From positions 1-13,615 of the forward strand of contig JWZX01002524.1 of assembly GCA_001275005.1 (NCBI GenBank): a DNA stretch of 13,615 bases, written 5' to 3'. Under the pieces are notes generated by a model that did not search any database, had not been told where the DNA came from, and saw only the letters and a program-made list of their open reading frames with translations. A program made the position numbers and the translations under genes. This document shows, piece after piece, positions 6,586-12,764 of the stretch. The stretch comes from Chrysochromulina tobinii (Eukaryota; Haptophyta; Prymnesiales; Chrysochromulinaceae). Each line of letters begins with the position of its first letter. Positions within the stretch are counted from its first letter, which is position 1.

Positions 6586-9500
6586 TTAGGAGGTACGGTG
6601 CCCCGACTGCCTAGCAGGAGCACGCTCATGGAGCTCCTGTCGCCCGTGCCCATTTCGCCCGCGACGGCGCCCGTGCATCGAGTGCCGGCCGGCCGTACCC
6701 TCGTCACGGCCCTCCACAGGGGACAAGTTTCTGCAAAGTTGGTATCCGTGCGCTGTAAGACATCGCGTGCTCTCCGATGCCTCACCACCACGCTCGGTCT
6801 GTAGCAGGACAAGGCCACCGTCCGCGATCATGAACTTCCAAGGACCAAACTTGGTCGTGGAGCCCAGCCATGTGCTCAGCGGGTGTGCGCCTGGCGAAGT
6901 CATGAGCATGCCAAGCAACCTGCGCTCTTCGGGCTGCAACTGCTGTCGATCAGTGCTTCCGTCAGACCATTCGACCATTTCAGGTGCAGTATCACCTTGC
7001 CTGAAACGTAGCCAGCCGTTGGAGCCCGCGAAGAGAGCCACAGCGTGACCTGTCTCGTGGTGTCGAAGCACACACGTCTCTTTGTCAGTGAGGAAGTCCC
7101 ATCCACGGCCAGGTGTCCCTTCCATGACTACAGCACCCAAGCTGCGAAACGCGCCGGTGGTGGGGGGCCGTGACGCGTCAGAGTTCGTCAGGTTCGTCAG
7201 GTTCGTCAGGGCCCGTGACGCGTGGCGCCCGCCGACGTGTGCGTTGCCAAACGCCGCCACATCACGAATGGCATCGCTCATGGAACGAGTCTCGGCGTCA
7301 CGTGCCCTTTGCGGCGTTCGTTCGTGCTCCAGACGCTGGTGCAGGCGCGCGTGTGCTCGCCTCTCGGGGCGACGCGCGCGACCTTGCGGAGGGTGACGCC
7401 CACGTGTGTTGACCTCCGCGGCCTCCTTCAGAGCTTCGGCCGCCTCCTGAGCCTTCTTCAGAGCTGCGAAGATTGGCATCCCTTCCTCAACGGCCGTAAC
7501 GACCCCACGACGCGCGGTGGTGTCCAGACGTAGGAAGCTGGGAAAGGGTGGCGGCATCTGCAGGGAGAGCGCGAAGCTGTGAGAGGGCTGCTCCGCACCC
7601 CACCGACCGACGGCCTCTGCAAAGTCGAGGAGACTCCTGCACGAGGCCGGGATGGGGACTGGGGGCGGGATGGACTCGTAACGTCTCTTCTCGACGGCGC
7701 TCAGCTTGTCATACTCCGCCTGGCATAGGTCGAAGTCGTGCCCGCGCAAGTGGTAGCGCATGCCCACGATCGGCCCCATGCCCGAGCGGTCGCAATAACA
7801 GCCAGGATGGATGCCATTGCCGTCAACCTCCTCGCCTCGCCCTCCTCGTCGACCTCCCAGTCGCCGTCCGCGTCCACCTCGGGGAGGCCGAGGCCGAGGG
7901 GAGGGTGACTTGAGCTCTTCGACACCGGGCTGCTCACAGAGCCATGCGAGCATTCGCACAAGCTGGGTGAGGCGCCGGGTGCGTCGCCGCTCCACCCTCG
8001 ACTGCGACGAGCCCATGGAATCAAGGATCCTCTCCATTCTCGACTGCTGCACTCGTCCTTCTCCGCGGACGACTCCTTCGAGGTGCTCACGCCACTCATC
8101 GTCGTCGCGCGGAGTCGTGGAAAGGCCGAGAGCTTGACGAAGGTACTCGGCAGCGCCCTCTTCGCTGTCCTCGTCGCTGTCCGCGTCACTGTCGTCGTCA
8201 ATGTCCTCGTCGTCGTCCTCGTCGTCTTCCTCGCTGCCGGCCAGGAGCACGAGATGGACCGGCGCGAACCCGGCCGCATTCCGCGCCTTCGGGCTTGCGC
8301 CGTGTGCCACCAGCCACTGTGCCGCCTCGAGCATCCCGCCGGCGCACGCGAGGTGGAGAGGCGTGTTGCCATTCTTGTCCTTGGCTCCGAGATTCGCGCC
8401 ATGCGCATGCAAGTACTCGAGGACTTGATTGCGGATGACGGGGTACACGGACTTAAAATAGTCCGGGCGCCGCCATTCCTCTCCGATCGCCCCCGCAGCC
8501 CAATGGGCGGCAGTCCGACCATCCTTATCTGTGCTGTTGATCGAGAGACAACCATCCTCATGCAGCCAGCGCACCACCTTGATGCACCCCTCGCGCGCCG
8601 CTATCATGAGGCCATTCTCGCTGGCCAGGTCCCCTGTGGCGCCCAGGTCGGCACCAGCCTCCTTGAGCCAAGGCAGCATGCCGACGCGGTCGTTGACGCA
8701 CGCCGTGAGGAACGGCGTCGCGCCGCCGTCCGAGAGTGCGTTGATCGGCGCGCCATGCGCGTGCAGGAGCTGCGCGACGCGCAAGTGTCCATACGCACAC
8801 GCCATCAAGAGGGCTGATGATCCATCGGGCTCAGGTTGGTCGCCATCAGTGGATCGAACCAGACTGCCTGGTGGCGACTGCCCGCCGCGGCCTTCCTCGG
8901 GGCGCTCATCCGCACGGACCCCGTGGGCGAGCAACCATCGACAGAGAGCGAGCTTGCGATCCTCGAGCGCTGTCTCCCGCTCGCGCCGCCGCGCCTTGGC
9001 CGCCTTCTGGGCGCCGTCCTGGGCGGCGTCCTCCACGCCCTCATCATCGCGCGCCGGCCCAACCAAGTCGGTGAGCTCGTCCTCAGCTTCGTCGTCGAGC
9101 TCTTGTTGGTCCTTATCGTGGGATCCGTCCACCACGAGCTCAAGGTAGCCGTGCCGAGCCTGGGCCTGAGCACTCTGAAGCCTCGGACCGAGCCGCTCGA
9201 GGTGTTCGACGTCGAGCTCGCCGGTCCTCGGCGTCCTCGAAGTGGGGTCGAAGCGCACGCCCTCCGAATAGAGCCACTCGCAGAGCGGCAACGAGACCGC
9301 CGAACAGGCCGCATGCGCCGGAGAGTGTCCCTCACTGGTCATGCCGTCTATCTCCGCCCCTTCGGAACGAAGCCACTTGGCCATCTCGAGGTTCCCGTAG
9401 AAGCATGCGAGCACTAAAGGCAGCATGCCGCTCTCGTCGGGGCGAGTCACGGACGCTCCTAGGGCGCGCAGCCTCCGAGCCTCCTCGAGGTTGTTGTCGT

Positions 9501-10044
9501 GCACCACCTCGCACAGGGAGATCTCCTCGACGTCGATCTGCCACGCCGCGTGCGCCTCCTCGGCAGCGAGGTTGTTTGACGAGCTCCTCCGCGCCGCCGC
9601 GATGAATTCCTCGACGGTCAGCCCATCCACATTCGAGCCGGTGCGCTCGCCATCAGTCTTGTCGAACGTGCTCACCCGTGCTGGCTTAAGGGGTTCTGGC
9701 CTGTACGTCTCCACTTTCTGGCGGTCGGCTCCATTCGAACTCGTGTGCTCATTCGGCCTGCTCAGGGCCTCATAGGTGAGCTGGCGCACTGGCTCCGGTG
9801 GCGAGTCCTCGGCCGCCCCCGCACCTTCGCAGCAGAGGTGCACGATCGGCTGGCAGCACGATGGACAGTTCAGCTTGCGGTTCTCCGAGTGAGCGATCAA
9901 CTTCAGCACGCAGCCGTCGCACATGGTCGAGTGATGACACGGCCGGAAGCGGATGGAACGTGGTGCGTCGAAGCAGATGATGCACTGCTTCTCCTCAGCC
10001 TCCTCGTCTGCCGCGCCATCTTTCTGTGTTAGGTCATGCGGCAT
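6586..10044 (-). CDS. RING finger / ankyrin repeat / ZZ-like zinc finger protein
   Basis: One open frame of 1152 codons from the ATG at 10044. The N-terminal RING is C3HC4: C21, C24, C36, H38, C42, C45, C60, C63, all present with normal spacing, so E3 ubiquitin ligase activity is likely. About seven ankyrin units follow in two blocks (roughly 205-265 and 408-600; clearest at NGNTPLHLACAGG), separated by an acidic, Arg-rich insert (270-400). An Asp/Glu tract lies at 605-629. At about 745-780 is a ZZ-like zinc finger, CDRSGMGPIVGMRY...HDFDLC, in which several expected Cys are missing. The last 190 residues hold an unassigned globular-looking segment (965-1085). Substrate capture by ankyrin repeats and ubiquitin transfer by the RING is the natural model. 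Residues about 876-960 and the final 45 are compositionally odd (Arg/His-rich) and may include an unrecognised intron or a wrong C-terminal end. There is no signal peptide; expect cytosol or nucleus. Confidence 0.82.
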   Translation of the reverse strand: MPHDLTQKDGAADEEAEEKQCIICFDAPRSIRFRPCHHSTMCDGCVLKLIAHSENRKLNCPSCCQPIVHLCCEGAGAAEDSPPEPVRQLTYEALSRPNEHTSSNGADRQKVETYRPEPLKPARVSTFDKTDGERTGSNVDGLTVEEFIAAARRSSSNNLAAEEAHAAWQIDVEEISLCEVVHDNNLEEARRLRALGASVTRPDESGMLPLVLACFYGNLEMAKWLRSEGAEIDGMTSEGHSPAHAACSAVSLPLCEWLYSEGVRFDPTSRTPRTGELDVEHLERLGPRLQSAQAQARHGYLELVVDGSHDKDQQELDDEAEDELTDLVGPARDDEGVEDAAQDGAQKAAKARRRERETALEDRKLALCRWLLAHGVRADERPEEGRGGQSPPGSLVRSTDGDQPEPDGSSALLMACAYGHLRVAQLLHAHGAPINALSDGGATPFLTACVNDRVGMLPWLKEAGADLGATGDLASENGLMIAAREGCIKVVRWLHEDGCLSINSTDKDGRTAAHWAAGAIGEEWRRPDYFKSVYPVIRNQVLEYLHAHGANLGAKDKNGNTPLHLACAGGMLEAAQWLVAHGASPKARNAAGFAPVHLVLLAGSEEDDEDDDEDIDDDSDADSDEDSEEGAAEYLRQALGLSTTPRDDDEWREHLEGVVRGEGRVQQSRMERILDSMGSSQSRVERRRTRRLTQLVRMLAWLCEQPGVEELKSPSPRPRPPRGGRGRRLGGRRGGRGEEVDGNGIHPGCYCDRSGMGPIVGMRYHLRGHDFDLCQAEYDKLSAVEKRRYESIPPPVPIPASCRSLLDFAEAVGRWGAEQPSHSFALSLQMPPPFPSFLRLDTTARRGVVTAVEEGMPIFAALKKAQEAAEALKEAAEVNTRGRHPPQGRARRPERRAHARLHQRLEHERTPQRARDAETRSMSDAIRDVAAFGNAHVGGRHASRALTNLTNLTNSDASRPPTTGAFRSLGAVVMEGTPGRGWDFLTDKETCVLRHHETGHAVALFAGSNGWLRFRQGDTAPEMVEWSDGSTDRQQLQPEERRLLGMLMTSPGAHPLSTWLGSTTKFGPWKFMIADGGLVLLQTERGGEASESTRCLTAHGYQLCRNLSPVEGRDEGTAGRHSMHGRRRGRNGHGRQELHERAPARQSGHRTS
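7169..7223. repeat. 9-bp repeat x3 flanked by 10-bp direct repeats, in coding sequence
   Basis: GTTCGTCAG occurs three times head to tail (7183-7191, 7192-7200, 7201-7209). It is flanked by direct copies of CGTGACGCGT at 7169-7178 and 7214-7223. On the coding (minus) strand it gives LTNLTNLTN between HASR and DASR in the RING-ankyrin protein, and it keeps frame. It looks like local duplication in a linker. Confidence 0.8.
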
Positions 10045-10277
10045 CCCGGCGTCGACAAAAACAAAGCGAGCGAGCGTGCTATGAAAAAAAGTTGACGAAA
10101 CATTTTAGACGGACTTCGCGGGGGAAAGGTTGTGTTTCCAACATGAAAACACACAAAGTTCCAAAGAACATTTAAGAAGGGGGGGGCACCATTGGGCACA
10201 CCCTCTCCAGCAACGAACAGTGTGCCCCTGTCGCTGGTTCTTTTTCCTTGGGGGGCATGGGAGGCCGGTCACGTGAA

Positions 10278-10311
10278 CTATCGGCCGGGCAATGCGGCCG
10301 GGGGCCGATAG
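10278..10311. repeat. Inverted repeat, 9-bp arms
   Basis: CTATCGGCC (10278-10286) and its exact complement GGCCGATAG (10303-10311) are separated by 16 nt that themselves contain GCGGCCGGG. It lies about 235 bp upstream of the RING-ankyrin start codon. It could form a hairpin in DNA or in a 5' leader, or bind a dimeric factor. Confidence 0.5.
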
Positions 10312-10617
10312 ATGTAGCGTGGCCGGGACGGGGGTGGGGGCCGGATCCTTGAAAATCCTCGCCGGTGTGTTAGTCCACCGAGCGACGCGACCACTGCGTG
10401 GCAGTGTTTCGCGTGTGGTAGTGGCTGGTCGGTACCTTGTGTGTCGATTCAACTGACCCTTTCTCAAAGTTCGAAGCCTAGAGGCGCGCATGGAAGCGCG
10501 GCCGGTGCGGGACACCGAAACAGACACTCGCGCCACCAGGGGTTGGTACATTCTTGGTAGAATACATCTTGCAAGCACATGGACATATTCTTCGAGCGCG
10601 CGAAAACTTCGACCTTC

Positions 10618-10639
10618 GAGCTCGACAAAATGCGAGCTC
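10618..10639. repeat. Inverted repeat, 7-bp arms, 8-nt loop
   Basis: GAGCTCG (10618-10624) and CGAGCTC (10633-10639) flank ACAAAATG. On the minus strand this lies about 95-115 nt after the stop of the oxygenase gene, so it could form a hairpin in that mRNA's 3' UTR. Function is unknown and chance is possible. Confidence 0.4.
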
Positions 10640-10731
10640 AACGCGGGGAGTCTTCGGTTCACATGAACAAAAGACTTGTGTACCCTTTCAAACATGAACC
10701 TCGACCGTACTGAACCTCCACCCGGACTTCA

Positions 10732-12240
10732 TCATCCATCCTCGTCCCCACGATCCTCGGCCTTCGCGCCGCCCGCGGCGCCCGTCGCCCCCGTCCCCTT
10801 GGCACGAATGCGCAGCACCTGCCTCTGGCATGCAAGCGCGGCCTCCTCTTGCCCAAGCTTCGCCATGCACAGCCCGAGCGCGGCCCACGAGTCCAGCGCG
10901 TCCGGGTCGGCCTCTACGACCGCTTCGAAGACCAGACCAGCCTCCTCCACGCTCCCAAGTGTGAACAGTTGCATGCCCGCGTTATGCTGCGCCATCAGCT
11001 CGTCTGCGGGTTGCGAGGGTGAGGGCGGCGCACCGATGGCGAGCGCCTTTTGCAGCGCGGCTAGCGCATCCGCGGGCCGCTGCTGCGCACTGCGCACGGC
11101 CGCGAGGTTCACCAGGGCGCCAAAGTCGGTATCAGCGCTCAGCGAGGCCGCTCGCTCAAAGGCGCGCGCGGCCCCGTCGAGGTCGCTCTGCTGGCGCCGG
11201 TTACAGCCGAGGAGACTCCAGCTCTCGCCATCGAGCGGGTTGAGAGCGCACGCACGCTCGAGCGCGGCCGTGCTCAGCGCAATGTCCAGAGGCGCGCGCC
11301 CGCCCTGTGCCGCCTTGGCGCCCGCGGCGGCGCCAATCGCCTGGAGCCTGCCCGCGACATCCGGATGGTCAGTCGAGAGGAGGAAGAGCACGAGCTGGTA
11401 GCGCACGCCCTGGGCTACGGGGACGCCGCAGTGACGAAGCCCACCGGCATGCATGACCGCCTCGCCGCGCTCGGTCAGCACCGTCTCGCGCGAGTGCTCA
11501 AACCAAGTACCGCCGCCGCGAAACGCGCTTCGTGGGGAGAGGGCGACGTTGATGGTCAGCAGCGAAAAGTCCTGATGCACTGGCAGGCAGTTGTTCCCAG
11601 TGGCCGCGTCGTACTTGATCACGAGCGCCTCGTTCACGCGCAGCGACGACGGCCGGCACGCGCTTGGGAACTCCGCCGCGGCCGCCGGCAGCAGCGTCGT
11701 GCGCAAGGCCTCCGAGAGGAGTACCACCCCGTCGGGGATGTCGGCTACGTTGACCTCGCGCGTGAAGCCGGTCACCGGGTAGCGCGCGTCGAAGCCGTTG
11801 GCCGCGCCGTGCGCCTCCATCAGCACGATCAGCGACGCGCACAGCTCCTCGGAGAGCAGCGGAGCGCGAGAGCGCAGCAGCAGCCGGTCGGTTCCGTACG
11901 GCGCATTCTGAGGCGCGACCGATGCAGCCTCGTACTCATGCCAGCCGCCGGTGTAAGTGCCGGGCAGCGCATCGTCGCCCGACAGCGTCCCCCAGCGCGC
12001 CGCGCTCGCCTCGCAATTGGACCGATGCTGCTCTTTGAGCTTGGCGTCCAGACCGGAGGCAGCGGCCGGCTGCGGGCGTTTGAGCTTCACGTCCAGACTG
12101 GAGGCAGCAGCCTGCTGTGGGCGTCGCGGTGGAGGCGGCGGAGGAGGCTGCGAGCCGAAGCCGCGTTTCGGACTCCCCGAGTTGGGCGGCCGAAGTGCCA
12201 ACGAGGGCAGCAGGAGTGTGCTGACGAGAAGCAGCGTCAT
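10732..12240 (-). CDS. Secreted prolyl 4-hydroxylase-like 2OG-Fe(II) oxygenase with C-terminal TPRs
   Basis: Predicted 502 aa from the ATG at 12240; the longer open frame upstream lacks an ATG and would bury the signal peptide. Residues 1-16 (MTLLLVSTLLLPSLAL) are a signal peptide. A Pro-rich stretch follows, with a doubled motif PQQAAASSLDVKLK / PQPAAASGLDAKLK (41-69). The oxygenase domain covers about 125-290. The iron ligands are predicted as His222 and Asp224 (VHQDFS) and His270 (LRHCGVPV), and Arg280 in GVRYQLVLF would bind 2-oxoglutarate. This is the P4Hc pattern, hydroxylating proline or another residue with O2, Fe(II) and 2-oxoglutarate. Residues about 322-478 form roughly four TPR-like helical pairs (ALERACALNPLDGESWSLLG; SWAALGLCMAKLGQEEAALA). 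The tail is Gly/Ala-rich and acidic and does not end in a KDEL-type signal. The gene is divergent from the right-hand secreted Pro-rich gene, 524 bp apart. Confidence 0.85.
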   Translation of the reverse strand: MTLLLVSTLLLPSLALRPPNSGSPKRGFGSQPPPPPPPRRPQQAAASSLDVKLKRPQPAAASGLDAKLKEQHRSNCEASAARWGTLSGDDALPGTYTGGWHEYEAASVAPQNAPYGTDRLLLRSRAPLLSEELCASLIVLMEAHGAANGFDARYPVTGFTREVNVADIPDGVVLLSEALRTTLLPAAAAEFPSACRPSSLRVNEALVIKYDAATGNNCLPVHQDFSLLTINVALSPRSAFRGGGTWFEHSRETVLTERGEAVMHAGGLRHCGVPVAQGVRYQLVLFLLSTDHPDVAGRLQAIGAAAGAKAAQGGRAPLDIALSTAALERACALNPLDGESWSLLGCNRRQQSDLDGAARAFERAASLSADTDFGALVNLAAVRSAQQRPADALAALQKALAIGAPPSPSQPADELMAQHNAGMQLFTLGSVEEAGLVFEAVVEADPDALDSWAALGLCMAKLGQEEAALACQRQVLRIRAKGTGATGAAGGAKAEDRGDEDG

Positions 12241-12483
12241 TCGACCTGCGCGAGTGGACGTGTGAACGTTAATTAACACTCCAAGATATGGGGCGCCCAC
12301 CCACCCCACCCAGGTTCGATGTTTCGAGCGAATTGAACAAGGGAAGTGAAAAGTGTTGGCTTCAAGTCCGTCAAGGCGCGCGCGCGCGGGCGGCCCTTGG
12401 GCGGCGCGCATCCCTCTCGCTTATGGAGTTCTTGTTGATGGAGAGGTGCGGCTACCGGCACCAGCGTGTCCCCAGCCGCTCAT

Positions 12484-12540
12484 CTTCGGCCGACCGAAGG
12501 CCACAAACCGGCCCAAGGCAACGCACGCGTGAACGCGTGC
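12484..12540. repeat. Two small inverted repeats
   Basis: CTTCGG/CCGAAG (12484-12489 and 12494-12499, 4-nt spacer) and GCACGCGT/ACGCGTGC (12523-12530 and 12533-12540, 2-nt spacer) are exact. Both lie inside the divergent intergenic region and could be sites for dimeric regulators. Confidence 0.5.
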
Positions 12541-12587
12541 ACTCACTCCCCCAGACCCCCACCCCTTGTATCATGTTAGGGGTAGGA

Positions 12588-12677
12588 GGTGTAGTGAGCG
12601 CGCGGTGTAGTGAGCGCAGCGCGGGGTGACCGCGCGAAACTAAGATACCCGGTACTGTACAGTCTGTACCCGGTACT
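12588..12677. repeat. Spaced direct repeats near right secreted gene
   Basis: GGTGTAGTGAGCGC occurs at 12588-12601 and 12604-12617 (16-bp period). TACCCGGTACT occurs at 12646-12656 and 12667-12677 (21-bp period, two helical turns) with the palindrome ACTGTACAGT (12654-12663) overlapping and extending between them. They lie 88-177 bp upstream of the ATG at 12765. Confidence 0.6.
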
Positions 12678-12746
12678 TTGCTGACTAAGAGTTCGGGTCA
12701 TGAGCGCCCGCCGCGTTGAAGAAGGTTTGCGGCGCGCGCGCTTACC

Positions 12747-12764
12747 ATGTGTTGGGGACGATAG
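12747..12764 (+). promoter_or_regulatory. Upstream ORF abutting the right secreted gene
   Basis: An ATG at 12747 with A at -3 is followed by four codons and TAG at 12762-12764; the next base begins the ATG of the secreted protein, in the same frame. If transcription begins upstream of 12747, ribosomes would have to reinitiate or leaky-scan. The transcript start is unknown, so this may not be in the mRNA. Confidence 0.35.

Larger units (their letters stand above)
10045..10731. other. Gap between oxygenase gene and RING-ankyrin gene
   Basis: The gap is 687 bp; both neighbours are on the minus strand, so it contains the 3' end of the oxygenase gene (right side) and the promoter of the RING-ankyrin gene (left side). 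Next to the RING-ankyrin start the minus strand has a pyrimidine-rich run with T7 near 10084-10090. Two hairpin-forming inverted repeats are present (10278-10311 and 10618-10639), and a G run at about 10180-10187. A 196-codon minus-strand frame covers most of it but has no recognisable motif and does not look coding. I see no tRNA. Confidence 0.5.
12241..12764. promoter_or_regulatory. Divergent intergenic region, oxygenase / right secreted gene
   Basis: These 524 bp separate two divergent starts and must hold both promoters. TTAATTAA (12269-12276) lies about 30 bp before the oxygenase ATG; the same octamer occurs at 721-728. Two small hairpin-type inverted repeats (12484-12499 and 12523-12540) and two spaced direct repeats (12588-12617 and 12646-12677) cluster in the centre and right. 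A 5-codon upstream open frame (12747-12764) ends directly at the right gene's ATG. No consensus TATA box is clear. Confidence 0.55.

Noticed and set aside
7701-8561. 286-codon minus-strand frame
   Set aside because: It is the same strand as the RING-ankyrin gene but in another frame; the product is Ser/Arg/Thr-rich without ankyrin or ZZ-like motifs.
8083-8817. 244-codon plus-strand frame
   Set aside because: It is opposite the ankyrin repeats and the acidic tract; the Val/Leu-rich part is just the reverse complement of Asp/Glu codons.
6586-10044. Ankyrin-rich gene as evidence of a giant virus insertion
   Set aside because: Neighbours include spliced nuclear genes, codon and GC style match, and no viral hallmark gene is present.
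10105-10695. 196-codon minus-strand frame in the gap before the oxygenase gene
   Set aside because: No domain, composition unlike the neighbouring proteins, and it covers a hairpin-containing gap that must hold the neighbours' UTRs and promoter. A fast-evolving gene cannot be fully excluded.
11365-12276. 303-codon plus-strand frame
   Set aside because: It lies opposite the oxygenase gene, whose catalytic motifs and signal peptide are clear; the antisense product is Arg/Ala-rich with no recognisable domain.
12241-12411. N-terminal extension of the oxygenase up to 12411
   Set aside because: It has no ATG start and would bury the signal peptide that begins at the ATG at 12240.
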